From positions 32,994,501 through 33,058,500 of the forward strand of contig NC_073643.1 in assembly GCF_029407905.1 (NCBI RefSeq): a stretch of 64,000 nucleotides of DNA, given 5' to 3'. This document shows positions 21,361 to 32,799 of this stretch, piece after piece (position 1 is the first letter of the stretch; each line of letters opens with the position of its first letter). Under the pieces are notes generated by a model, which did not search any database, was not told where the DNA came from, and saw nothing but the letters and a program-made list of their open reading frames with translations. This DNA is from Bubalus kerabau (lineage: Eukaryota > Chordata > Mammalia > Artiodactyla > Bovidae). The translations under genes and the position numbers were made by a program.

Positions 21361-21862
21361 TCAGTTCAGTTCAGTTCAGTTCAGTCGCTCAGTCGTGTCC
21401 GACTCTTTACGACCCCATGAATCACAGCACGCCAGGCCTCCCTGTCCATCACCAACTCCCGGAGTTCACTGAGACTCACGTCCATCACGTCAGTGATGCC
21501 ATCCAGCCATCTCATCCTCTGTCGTCCCCTTCTCCTCCTGCCCCCAATCCCTCCCAGCATCAGAGTCTTTTCCAATGAGTCAACTCTTCACATGAGGTGG
21601 CCAAATTACTGGAGTTTCAGCTTTAGCATCATTCCTTCCAAAGAAATCCCAGGGCTGATCTCCTTTAGAATGGACTGGTTGGATCTCCTTGCCGTCCAAG
21701 GGACTCTCAAGAGTCTTCTCCAACACCACAGTTCAAAAGCATCAATTCTTCGGTGCTCAGCTTTCTTCACAGTCCAACTCTCACATCCATACATGACCAC
21801 TGGAAAAACCATAGCCTTGACTAGATGGACCTTTGTTGGCAAAGTAATGTCTCTGCTTTTCT
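21361..21862 (-). mobile_element. Young BovB/ART2-like insertion inside older BovB
   Basis: About 500 bp antisense. The (CAGTT)n tail lies at 21361-21383, followed by near-consensus BovB with retained CpGs, and 5' truncation at 'gtctctgctttt'. It sits between 'accaacct' and 'agacagcatatt' of the older element, which are contiguous in the BovB pattern. At most 2 bp (ct) are duplicated. Together with 21863-22362 it forms a near-perfect inverted repeat. Confidence 0.95.
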
Positions 21863-22362
21863 AGACAGCATATTAAAAAGGAGAGACATCACTTTGCCGA
21901 CAAAGGTCCATATAGTCAAAGCTATGGTTTTTCCCGTAGTCATGTATGGATGTAAGTTGAACCATAGGAAGGCTAAGCACCAAAGAACTGATGCTTTTGA
22001 ATTGTGGTGTTGGAGAAGTCTCTTGAGAGTCCCTTGGACAGCAACAAGATCAAACTAGTCAATCCTAAAGTAAATCAACCCTGAATATTAAGGACTGAAA
22101 TATGGAAGGACTGAAAGCTCCAATACTTTGGCCACCTGATGCAAAAGCTGACTCATTGGAAAATACCCTGATTTGGGGTAAGACTGAAGGCAAAAGGAGG
22201 AGGAGGAGGGGTCAGAGAATGCAATAGTAAGATAGCATCACCAACTCAATGGATGTGAATCTGAGCAAACTCTGGGAGGTAGTGAAGGACATGGGAGCCT
22301 GGCATGCTGCAGTCTACAGAGTGTCAAAGAGTCAGACACAACTTATGGACTGAACAACAACA
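21863..22362 (+). mobile_element. Old BovB, part 2
   Basis: Resumes exactly where part 1 stopped ('agacagcatattaaaaagg') and runs to the 3' tail ('gacacaacttatggactgaacaacaac'). The frame is broken repeatedly. Confidence 0.92.
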
Positions 22363-22365
22363 AAC

Positions 22366-22520
22366 ATTTTTTGCTTCAGGGAATTTATTGGTATTTTCTT
22401 ATGACCCAGCATATGACAGGGAACCAATTTTTAATTTTTGTAAATATTGAATGTCAATTTTCAAATAAATATTCCACAAATATTTTAAAAGAATATGTAT
22501 TTTCTGCTATAATTTCACCT
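22366..22520 (-). mobile_element. Old L1/HAL1-type LINE, part 2
   Basis: 'tatgacccagcatatgacaggg...atattccacaaatattttaaaagaatatgtattttctgc' is an antisense L1 ORF2 phrase and fits as the continuation of 19930-20585. Confidence 0.5.
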
Positions 22521-22552
22521 TGTAAGCCAAGAAATCCCAAATATTACTAATT

Positions 22553-22717
22553 ACTTAGAAGCTAGGAAGAAGCAAGGAAGGAGCCCTACTACAGAGTCCA
22601 GAGGGAGCACAGCTCTGCCAACACCTTCCATAACTGTAAGACAATCGATTTCTATTATTTTGTGCCATCTAATTTATGGTACTTTGTGATGGCAGCAACA
22701 AGACACTAATACAGGGG
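22553..22717 (+). mobile_element. MLT1-type LTR 3' end
   Basis: 'tagaagctaggaagaagcaagg', 'gagggagcacagctctgccaacacc' and 'ttgtgatggcagcaacaagacactaatac' match the 3' half of a MaLR LTR. Non-coding. Confidence 0.65.
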
Positions 22718-22809
22718 AGACTACTGGTGCAGTCTATACACTTCAGACTTGCAGCATCCAAAACGATTGGAAAAAAGTTGAAAGTGAATCTGGAGGAATA
22801 ATTAGATAC

Positions 22810-23215
22810 TTACACATCTACAGCAGAAGAGTAATCTAGAAAGCCCTGCTCAGTGCTTACTTCTGAGATGCCCATGAATGGAGCAGTTGTGTCCCTGCTC
22901 TTCAAGTGCTTCCAAGCTTGTTCAACACAATTTAGGCTCAAGTGCAAGACCTGGCTGATTACTTTCTCTAGACTGAATAAGACCAGTTTTCTTGACAGAT
23001 TATGTGAAATGCTAACCCTTACTCTCTCTAGTCTGCTTCTAGCATTGACTATGAATAGAGAGTATTCTGGGAAATGGCTAGAACCAGGGCCATAGAGCAG
23101 AAGGACAAAGGGTAAATGATAAAGAATCTTGTCTTCTATCCTGAGACATCTGGAATATAAAATAAGAACCATTGGGAGACACTGGATAAAGTAGGGCCTG
23201 ACCTGATAGGTACAT
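22810..23215. other. Unassigned; possible L2 remnant at right
   Basis: A 120-codon minus-strand frame fills 22810-23172 and ends right at a GTAAGT-like site (plus 22806-22811), but no good acceptor precedes it. 'accattgggagacactgg...cctgacctgat' at 23168-23205 looks like antisense L2. I do not call a gene. Confidence 0.3.
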
Positions 23216-23759
23216 TATTTTGATTTAGTTAATTAACACTAACATCAAGATTTTTCTCTTTTATATCTCTGGTACCTTCCTTTACCTTTTTAGTTGTTTC
23301 TAAACTTTACACTTAAATTTTAAAAACAGGTTCACTGTTAGCATATGTTCAAAAAAATTTTAAGAAAAAAAATCAGCCACACCCCTCACACACTGTCAGC
23401 ATTTTTGCATGCTTCCTTCCAGTTTTATATTTTATTGGATAAATAACATTTTATTGTCTGGTTCTATGTCCCTATTGACAGCTATTTATATAATTTTAAA
23501 GTTTTCATTATTTAAAACATGCTTCAATGCACACTCATACATAAAGCTTTGACTGTGTAGTTTCTTTTCAGGTTTTATGAATTTCCAGTAGTGTGAGAGC
23601 TATGTTAGAGCATATGAATATTTTAAAAGATTGTGCCAATCAGAACTCCCCATGTGCAAATGGCAGACATTCAGAGCATACTAACTTAAAAGTGAGACTC
23701 AACTGCTCTTAAGACTGCATAGTCTAGAGACTGATCTACAGTTATGACTGCAACCAGAG

Positions 23760-24300
23760 TCTATGAGCATCTGTGTATGTGCGTGTTCTCAAATGAAGTT
23801 CTTTTCAAATAAATATACTGCAATTATTTTCTCCATATGTAATCTGCCTTTTAAATTGCTTACAGTGTCTATCAAAGAGCAGATAATTTTAATTTTGATA
23901 AGCCCAATTTATTCATTTTTTATGGTTCGTGCTTTTGAGATCCTAGGAAATCTATCCTAACATTCAAGTTGCAAAAACTTTCTCTTATGACGAATTCTAG
24001 AAAATGACAGTTTTTGCATTTACATTTAGATCTATAATCCATTTCAAGTTAATTTTTTTGTGTATGAGGTGAGGTGAAAGTTGGGATTTGTCTCTATGAA
24101 TACCCAGATGTTCTACTAACAATTAGTTGAAAAGACTACTTCCCCTATTGAATTACCCAGTCTCCTTTGTCAAAAATTTATTGGCTTGTAGATTTCAGTA
24201 TACAGGCTGTATGCATACATCCTTAAATTTACTACTCCAGTATTCCATGGTTTTTGATGCTATTGTAAGTGGGATTTTCTTCAAATTCCTTTTCCAGTTC
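23760..24300 (-). mobile_element. L1 LINE fragment, antisense
   Basis: 'taattttgataagcccaatttattcattttttatgg', 'tttagatctataatccatttcaagttaatttttttgtgtatgaggtgagg', 'gttgaaaagactacttcccc...gaattacc' are antisense L1 ORF2. The right end 'gatgctattgtaagtgggattttc' comes from another part of ORF2, implying an internal deletion. Confidence 0.85.
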
Positions 24301-26280
24301 CTAAACCTAATTCCTTAAAGCTCATGGTCCCAAAGGAGATTTTTCCCTGTTGACTCTTTTCAAGAAATTCCCCAAGAAGTCTACTCTTAACTGCCCTGAG
24401 TGACCAAATGCAACAGGTTTTAAGAGATAAGGAAGATTTTGCCAAGGAAAGTCCTTTCCAATACTGAGTGGGGGTGGAGGGAAAAGGGAGGGGCATTAGG
24501 AAGACAAAAAGCGTAATTAACCAAGTCCTATACAATAATCACACCTATATTATCAAATTACCTTCTAGAAAAGTTGTGCTGGTTGACCCGTCCATAAACA
24601 CTGTATGCTCTAACATTGATTTTCACCATCATATCTCTGAATTTTATAATACTGACCAGATATTCTTCCCATCGCTGGCTGTGTGCTCCTCTAATTTGCT
24701 TAGTCACAAAGTCTGGCTTTTCCGTGGGCTTCACAGTGGGGACAAATTTTAATCCATTTCCCAAGGAACTGAAAGCATCTGCTAAATGCCAAGTATGTAT
24801 CTAGAGAAGTTCATCTAAGTCTCTAGTTGCCTATGAACATAGGGAAAATAGCCTCTATCTACTTTGAATTGTAGTATTAGTGTGTTAAAACATGTTTAGA
24901 AGCTCTCAACTTGGAAGTAATGATTAGTAGGGGAAAATCTCTTAGAATAAACTAGAGGACAAATAATAATCATTTGACCCTTTCCATTGCTTCCCCTTAC
25001 TCTGCAAAAGGAGAGACATATCTCATAACTTTAGACTCTACTGAATAATGCATTATTTATTTTACTGATGGAACAGAAAGTGGCATAGGTTTTCCAATGT
25101 TATATTAATTTCATTAAAGTCAATAGGATTCCAGCACTAAGAAGAGTTAATTAAACAATGGGGTCCTGAGACCCGCAAGGAGCTAGCATACCACCCTAAA
25201 TTAGAACTGGGATTACAAGCTTTTAATAGTTACAGTTTACGGTCAGCATTCTATTTTAAAGAAACTTTAGAGATTTGTTTATACACTGGATCATCATAGG
25301 GAAGGTTGATAAGAAGGCCAAACCATGTCTCTCAAGTAATGAGCACATTTCTGTGTGACTCAGAGAACTTGTGACAGAGATACTTGTTATCTTGATTTCC
25401 AGAAAGCAGCTTTAATTTGCCAGCAACAAACAGCTTATATGTAATTGTTTTAACATTTCCATCTTAATTACAAGGACCCACTTCAAACAGTTTTTAGGAA
25501 ACATTGGGAAACTACTAAATAAAATTCTTTTACCTTGTTGGGTCTCACCTCATCACCTAGAACTCTGAACTTTCATTTTTATTTGTACTGTAAAAGATTT
25601 CCAGGTGGTATTATTACCTGTGTTTGGTTAAATTTTATGAGGAGAGAAGGGGGAGAGAAGGTTCTGATTTTAACTCACATATTTAAAATGATCAATTCTC
25701 CATGTAAGTAAGACTTTTTTCCCCCCCCTCAAAATGTTCAGGATCCACAATTTGCACATAACCAAGTAGCTAAAGCATTTCCCAAAGTGACAGAGGCTTC
25801 TGTCAACTGGTGTATGTTTTCTCCCCAGTTCTCAGTGTTCAGAGAGTACCTAAGGCATAGTTGAAGAACGGGCAGTGTATTTACTCCTGAGTCACAGAAG
25901 CAACACATTCCATATTCGCTTGTTATGAACCAAGTGTCAAGGATGGTTAAGAATCATCTATGATTCTTTTATTTGCGTGCCTATGATGCCCATAAAGTCA
26001 CAAAGTACTTTTCATAGTTTTGTTATACACACACAAAAAATGCATCATACATTAGTACAATTCTGTTCTTTATTCTATAGCTTACTAACATTTTTGTTTG
26101 TTTGTTTGTTTTTACTTGTTTGGTAATGCTATGCCTCAAAATAACTTCCCTGATATCAAAGAAGCAGCATGGTTACATCAGTTTACTCTTTTGTTAATTG
26201 AACTATTTACTTTTAATTGCTCCATAACTTTCACTTGCACTTCTTCTCAATTTGCTTCCCCGTTCATTCCAAAAATTATT
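24301..26280. other. Unique sequence, no gene seen
   Basis: Repeat-poor, AT-rich. Short homopolymer at 25716-25729 (T then C run) and a (TTTG)n stretch near 26093-26112. No splice-bounded open frame found by eye. Confidence 0.4.
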
Positions 26281-26345
26281 ACAGTCCTGCCGGACTTCCA
26301 CAGGGGATTGATTTCACAACCCCTGCAGATACCAAAGTTTGCCAA
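26281..26345 (+). mobile_element. MER2-like Tigger DNA element, part 1
   Basis: 'cagtcctgccggacttccacaggggattgatttcacaacccctgcagataccaaag' matches the terminal region of the non-autonomous mariner/Tigger element MER2. It is split by a SINE and resumes at 26552. Confidence 0.7.
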
Positions 26346-26551
26346 TGCTAAGTGAAAAGTGTTAGTCACTCAGTCGTGTCTGACTCTTCATGAACCCATA
26401 GACTGTAGCCCGCCAGGCTCCTCTTATCTATGGAATTCTCCAGGCAAGAATACCCGGGTGGAGGGCCATTCCCTTCTCCCAGGGATCTTCCTGACCCAGG
26501 GATCAAACTCAGGTCTCCTGCATTGTAGGTGGATTTTTTTTTTTCCCCCAA
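26346..26551 (-). mobile_element. Bov-tA SINE inserted in MER2-like element
   Basis: Antisense Bov-tA from the tail 'gaaaagtgttagtcactcagtcgtgtctgactc' to 'caggtctcctgcattgtaggtgga'. It is followed by a T-run in place of the head, so the tRNA-like head is lost. Confidence 0.92.
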
Positions 26552-26815
26552 CCTGAGCTTATATTGAGCTTATGCAATATGGCATAGCATTTCCATACAA
26601 CCTATGTGCATCCTCTCATATACTTTAAACCATGTCTATATTACCAGTAACACCTAATACAATGTAAACACTATATGAATAGCTGCTAATGCAGTATAAA
26701 TGCTATATAACTCAAGTTTGGCTTTTTGGAACTTTCTGGAATTTTTTTTCCCCAAATAGTTCCAACTCATGGTTGTTTGAAGCCGAAAATGTAAAGCTCA
26801 TAAAATCAGAGGTCT
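26552..26815 (+). mobile_element. MER2-like Tigger DNA element, part 2
   Basis: 'gcttatgcaatatggcatagcatttccatacaacctatgtgcatcctctcatatactttaaa...cacctaatacaatgtaaacactatatgaatag' follows the MER2 interior in order. Confidence 0.75.
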
Positions 26816-27726
26816 GTTTTACAAAAGTATAGGAAACAAGTTAAATGCCATAGTTCTATTACTAGTCAAATACAGGGGAATACTATAAAATTATTAAAGA
26901 ACATGTTAAAGTAGCAAAAGGGAAAAATAAACATCACTGTATATAATAAGCTTTTATTTTTAAAATAAAAATGGGAAGTGCAATATATGCATAACTCATG
27001 TACACAGAAACATAAGAAACTGCCCACAGTTTAACTACCATGCACAGGGAGGTGACTGGATATCGCCACTGATAGAGTGATTAAGTGATGAAAGGACTTC
27101 TAATTTCATTTTATAATTGCAAGGAAAAGACTACCTTTTCTATCCCAGTGATAAACTTAAGTAATGAACTTCTTGGAAATTACTGATTTCATAGAAGAAA
27201 ATTGCTTTCCACATTTTGGTTTGTAAGTACAACTACCTTTGCCAGCTCACCATTGGGGAAAATAGACTTGTATTTAGTGTTCCAAAGCTGTAGTCCAATG
27301 TTTATTGGAAGGAAATCCCCAAGGGAGTTTATTTTTGTTTTATATCTTTTGTATCTAATGTGGATTATATTATTTCAGATCATACTCACATCTGTTTATA
27401 ATAATGTAAAAAAAAACTTGTATAAAACAAAATAATAATTGCAGATAGAATAAAAATAAGCAATTTCAGAGTGTTTAGAGCTGAGATTTTTTTTTTAGAG
27501 ATTCTTTTAAGTAGTCTTAAAATATGACTTTAATTTATCCATTAAATTCAACAGAAGTCGAAAACAGACATTACAGCTGTTAAAATTATGCAATTGACCC
27601 TAATGTTTTTTCATTATTATTTAACATACAATATTTTATGTGTCATTGGAACTAGGTTTTATTATGTACAATTACCAAAAAAATTAATGTTCTGAAAAAA
27701 ATATTAAAAATATAAACATGCCTACT
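26816..27726. other. Unique AT-rich sequence
   Basis: No gene or recent transposon recognised. Confidence 0.4.
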
Positions 27727-27737
27727 AAATTCCTGCT

Positions 27738-28003
27738 GCTGCTGCTGCTAAGTCGCTTCAGTCGTGTCTGACTCTGTGTGATCCCATAGATGGCAGCCCA
27801 CCAGGCTCCCCCGTCCCTGGGATTCTCCAGGCAAGAACACTGGAGTGGGTTGCCATTTCCTTCTCCAATGCATCAATATGAAAGTGAAGTCACTCAGTCG
27901 TGTCCGACTCTTAGTGATCACATGGACTGCAGCCCACCAGGCTCCTCCGTCCATGGGATTTTCCAGGCAAGAGTACTGGAGTGGGGTGCCATTGCCTTCT
28001 CCG
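27738..28003 (-). mobile_element. BOV-A2 dimeric SINE with target-site duplication
   Basis: Antisense (GCT)n end, both monomers, and right end 'ggtgccattgccttctcc'. The 11-bp direct repeat aaattcctgct at 27727-27737 and 28004-28014 bounds it. CpGs are partly retained, so it is a fairly recent insertion. Confidence 0.96.
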
Positions 28004-28014
28004 AAATTCCTGCT

Positions 28015-28389
28015 ATACAGATTCAAACTATATAGATTCATAATTAATCTTACATCTGCATTTCTTAACCTTTCTCTTAACTGGACTAACTCAGTTTTAC
28101 CAATGAGCAAAACAGAAAAGTTCTTGGATTTTGTTTTGCTTTTAGATGTGACTGCACATTTTAATATATTTAAATATTTTTATTTCATGGAGTAGAATAT
28201 TTCCTTTTAGGTTTATTCAAAGCAAAAATTTCAAACTTCTCTAAAATAGGTTATGCCACAGTTTTGTTGGCTGTTTTGTGTTACCTTGTTTTTCTGCTAT
28301 TTTTTTTCCCTCTTTACCACTTAACACCACCTAAATTTTTTTTTTTTCACTTAATTTTTTATGGTCTGTTTAATGACCAGAATATCAAT
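28015..28389. other. Unique AT-rich sequence
   Basis: T-rich, no gene seen. Confidence 0.35.
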
Positions 28390-28480
28390 GCCATGAAGAT
28401 TTCTGTTTGTTTTGTTTACTATTGTATCTGTAGGATCTAGAATAGTTTTTGGAACATAGTAGGTGTTCAAAGACAGTGCA
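28390..28480 (+). mobile_element. L2 3' terminus
   Basis: 'ttactattgtatctgtaggatctagaatagtttttggaacatagtaggtgttcaaag' matches the sense L2 end. Confidence 0.55.
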
Positions 28481-28517
28481 GTGCCCTGCATGACAAAATT
28501 AGAGCCAAATACCCACT

Positions 28518-29266
28518 AAAAAGAGCCTCTTGATGAAAGTGAAAGATGAAAGTGAAAAAGTTGGCTTAAAACTCAACATTCAGAAAACTAAGGTCATGGC
28601 ATCTGGTCCCATCACTTCATGGCAAATAGATGGGGAAACAGTGGAAACAGTAAAATAAAGGATGACTTTATTTTTCTGGGCTCCAAGATTGCTGCAGATG
28701 GTGACTGCAACCATGAAATTAAAAGACGCTTACTCCTTGGAAGGAAAGTTATGACTAGCCTAGACAGCATATTAAAAAGCAGAGACATTACTTTGCCAAC
28801 AAAGGTCCGTCTAGTCAAGGCTATGGTTTTTCCAGTAGTCAGGTATGGATGTGAGAGTTGGACTATAAAGAAAGCTGAGAGCCAAAGAATTGAGGCTTTT
28901 GAACTGTGGTATTGGAGAAGACTCTTGAGAGCCCCTTGTACTGCAAGGAGATCCAACCAGTCCATCCTAAAGGAGATCAGTCCTGGGTGTTCATTGGAAG
29001 GACTGATGGTGAAGCTGAAACTCCAATATTTTGGCCACCTGATGCAAAGAGTTGACTTATTTGAAAAGACTGTGATGCTGGGAGGGATTGGGGGCAGGAG
29101 GAGAAGGGGACGACAGAGGATGAGGTGGTTGGATGGCATCACTGACTCGATGAATATGAGTCTGAGTGAACTCCGGGAGATGGTGATAGACAGGGAGGCC
29201 TGGCGTGCTGCAATTCATGGGGTCGCAAAGAGTCGGACACGACTGAGCGACTGAACTGAACTGAAC
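28518..29266 (+). mobile_element. BovB 3' fragment
   Basis: Starts after the reverse-transcriptase motif C region ('gagcctcttgatgaaagtg') and ends in (CTGAA)n at 29251-29266. 'acccac' near both ends may be a short target duplication. Many CpGs are intact at the 3' end. Confidence 0.95.
28619..29254 (+). pseudogene. BovB ORF2 C-terminal fragment
   Basis: 211 open codons covering the post-RT part of BovB ORF2: the LLLGRKVMTSLDSILKSRD segment, the Trp/Cys-rich region (FELWYWRR), the basic RRRRGRQRMRW stretch, and the KSRTRLSD end. It contains neither catalytic RT motifs nor the endonuclease, and the ATG is internal. No function is expected. Confidence 0.85.
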
Positions 29267-29527
29267 CCACCTCCTATAAATAGGGTACATGTTATCTACT
29301 TTGCCAAGCATGTCCCATTTCTATCATCTGGCTTACTTAACTGATTTATGCTTTTCGCCTGGTTTTACTTAACTTTTGAGATTATAACTCTAGAATCATG
29401 CTTCTAACCTATTAGTCTCTAATCTACTTTAATCCATTTGACAGCTATTACTACAACAATTTATACCCTCAGTTAAGGCTCATTCTTCCTCTATCACTCA
29501 TTTTAAAAAAGGTCATTAAAAAAAAGT

Positions 29528-29628
29528 GAATATGTTAGTCGCTCAGTCATGTCCAACTCTTTGCGATCCCATAGACTATAGCCTGCCAGGCTCCTCTGTC
29601 ATGGACTTCTCCAGGCAAGAATACTACA
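29528..29628 (-). mobile_element. Bov-tA 3' fragment
   Basis: 'gttagtcgctcagtcatgtccaactc...cctgccaggctcctctgtc...ttctccaggcaagaatac' is the antisense 3' half of Bov-tA. Confidence 0.9.
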
Positions 29629-30059
29629 CTGATGCAAATGAAGCAGTCCTTGTGAAAGGTTTATGAACCACTAGTAAGCGCCACCATACTCCAGTGGAAG
29701 TTACAGCATATACTGCTTAAATTTAAACTAAGACTTTACATACATTTAAACCTACATGGTATGTTGGGTAAGAATTACACTCAGAGTTTGTGTAGCTCCA
29801 TTTCAAAAACTATTTCAAGTTTTCAAAAATCTCCCATTTTATTCTCTTTCACTAAGAAATCAGTTTGGGCACTGATCAATTACACATGACTCATAAATGT
29901 ATTGAAATGTTTCAATCTGTACAGAGCCTGAAGTCAGCTTCAAAAGTAGCATAGAACCAAAAAAGAACAGAGTAGATGTTTTCCTGTACATCAGCACCTG
30001 ACACCTCTGCAGATGCTGTTTTGGAGACTCTGGTTAAGGAACTATAACCAGGCAGAGTG

Positions 30060-30440
30060 GCTCAGTCAGACAATGCTATAATAATGTTATATAACAATGC
30101 CAGTGAGCATTTATTTCTTGCTTGCATATCTGTGCAACAACTACAGTTTGGCTAATGTGGGCTGGGTACAGGAGGGCTTAGCTCAAAGCTGGGTCCAGAT
30201 CTACCCATATGTTCTCATTTGTCTTGGAAAATCAACTATTTAGTCATGTTAATCTCAAAGTAAAAGGCATGAGTTCACATTTGCAATCACAGTGCTCATA
30301 TTCCATCCCTTATATTGGTCAAGTCAACTCACAGTACTAGACTCTCCATAAAGAAGGAGTCTGTAAACTCCATCACCCATCATGAGCCAGAGCAAGGGTG
30401 TACAGGTAAAATGCTGTTTTAGGGAAGTGAAAATTTCAGA
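30060..30440. mobile_element. Unnamed ancient repeat-like sequence
   Basis: 'caatgccagtgagcatttatttcttgcttgcatatctgtg...gggctgggtac...tggtcaagtcaactcacag' has the pattern of an old mammalian interspersed element I have seen before but cannot name securely. Confidence 0.3.
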
Positions 30441-32519
30441 CCAATAAACCACTCTAATATACACCCACTATTATATGAAAGTAGACAGTGACAGTTTATC
30501 TATAATCTTAGACCTTTGTATAAACAGTTAGGTAAAATAAAATTTCAGATGGTGCCTTTATTATGGCAAAGATGAACTACCAACATAGAATATTAAGGCT
30601 CAAGACTGTGGTAAATGACTTTACCTTCTGGACACTAAGTTCTAAGAACTCAGATGTTAGAATTGAAACTACAAAGGACTGGCATCTCAAAATCCTGAGA
30701 CAGCAATAACCACAGAGGCTATTGTGGTGACCACTGAGGAGTCACTTTGTCTCCAAAGATGTGGGCAGAAACCACCTTTCTGCAATTTCTCTAATGGAAT
30801 TACAATTAACCACAGGCTTGTTGTGGAATAAGGGTCCACTGGGTATTAGAAGTAAGCTTAATGAATACAATTCAATAGTGTACAGCACGTTCTCTCGGTC
30901 TCTCTGAAAAGGTATTTAAATGGTGATTTCACACAATATTACTTTAATCAAATCACATTGAGACATGTCATTATTTTATAGTTTATCTTTCTCTAAACAG
31001 ATTAAATTCTACTGAAGATCACTTTTTCAGCCAAACAAGCTATGTAGCTTTGGTGAATCCTTATTATTTGACAATATGCCCATTAAACCTGGCTTTCCCT
31101 GAAAAGAATTGTGTGCTGAAGAGGAAATACATATGTGCTTGTCTATAAATCCAAAGGGAACACAGTATTTTCTTGGTTCCATATTGCAAGCTGCTTCCAG
31201 GACAAATGAAGGATTGCCAGTGGAAACTCTGGATATGAGTTTGTGAAGTGTCCTGGGGAAGCTGGAAATTTTTATAAAATAAAAACATACAGTAATTTGA
31301 AATTACACACATACACAGAATAAACCTGGCCAAACTGGCTGCTCAAAGACTGTTTTTCCACCCAAATAGTTTAATGGTTTTTCTTTTAAGTATTAGTTGA
31401 AAATATTTACCTATGAGCTCAAAGGAATGTCCTAGAATTGACTGAATTTGGATGGAAAACATTCTGAGTTTTTAAAACAATATTTCATTATGAAGAAAAA
31501 TACAGAATGCTTTTTGGTCAATAACAATTAAATCTGAAACACAGAACGTGGCATCTTCTCAATTACCTAAAAGAATGTCATTGAAAACAATAAAACCACA
31601 AGCAATTGAAAAATTATGTACTAAGAATAAAATAAATACAATGAGAGATTTAGGGCATCAGATACACGAGATGAGAAGAATTAAGGGGACCAACTCAAGA
31701 AGTTACGAGAAAATGTTAAAACTCCAAATCCCTCAAAATATTTATGGAACAGAGAAGAATAACTAGCAACAGATTGAAAAAGAAATCCCTTGGCTTTAAC
31801 CACTAAATAGAAAAAGGGACACAAAATTTGCACAACCTGACCATTTCTTTGTTTAAAAACAATACTTTAACAAACAACTCAAAGGCAGTTCTTTCTTGAT
31901 TTTTGACCAAAATAGCTCAACATCAGTTGGACTAGTGGATCTAATTATGTGCTAAAACTTAGACCACTTTGCTCACTGCTCACTTTTTTTGCCAGAAAAT
32001 TCCCTCGCCCCTTCAAGAATGTTTTTTTATTAGCATTAGCAAATAAAGGAATTTTAGTTCTTTATTTTATGACCACTGGCATCGGCAGTTAACAATTTGA
32101 AATCACTACCGTATCTTAGCAACTTTAATCTTAACAAAATAAATACAGTAAGGAGCAAACAGGCTTCATGCCACATGAGAGTCTCATCACCATCCAGAAA
32201 AGGCAAAAGAGGAAATCAACAAAAGATGACTCTCAACGTGCTGGTCCTCTGGAATTGGCAGCTCTCCAGTGGCCCAAAACACTATATTTTTTCCCCTTTT
32301 CATAGCAGGGGCACATACAAGGCTGTATCTTAGGGAAAAATTCACTGTGATCTAATGGGGGCAGTCATGAAAGAGGGAAGGGAAAAAGATGATTCATCTG
32401 AAAAGAAGGATATGAAGGGAGAATTTGAAATTCAATTATTTTCTGTTCCTTTTTCTCCTGGGACTTGGGGATCACAGCAATGGTTGCATTTCCCAAATTG
32501 GATCCAGGCCAACACTTAC
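30441..32519. other. Unique sequence, no gene seen
   Basis: No recent transposon. The longest minus-strand frame (31064-31333) has no convincing splice sites or composition. Confidence 0.4.
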
Positions 32520-32570
32520 ACTAGTATAGCATAAGCTCCTTTCATTAGACATGAATGCTCCAAATTACGA
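32520..32570 (-). CDS. Possible short internal exon (low confidence)
   Basis: 51 bp on the minus strand. The acceptor side reads CCCTCTTTCTTGTTTTCAG, a very good polypyrimidine tract, and the donor side is AGT|GTAAGT. One of three frames is open across it (16 full codons, RNLEHSCLMKGAYAIL, with one leading and two trailing bases); the other two contain stops. It would enter and leave in intron phase 2. It lies on the same strand as the stronger candidate at 60758-60912, but the intervening exons are unknown. A chance match is quite possible in 64 kb, and no family is recognised. Confidence 0.22.
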
Positions 32571-32799
32571 CTGAAAACAAGAAAGAGGGCACTTACTAGG
32601 TATTGAATGAATGAATGAATCAATACATTTCTGAACTTTCAAGCCAGTTAGAAAATATTAAAGACACAAAACTCTTGAAACTACTTCATACTCCTGCAGA
32701 GATTACTTGAAGTATCTCTGACATACAATTAAATCCTTGTTCAACTTGGTCCAAACACAAGCATCCCTCTGAAGTCAATCCTAGGCTGTGCAATTTAAA

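Noticed and set aside
22810..23172. 120-codon minus-strand open frame ending at a GTAAGT-like site
   Set aside because: No good acceptor, no family resemblance, and the right part resembles decayed L2.
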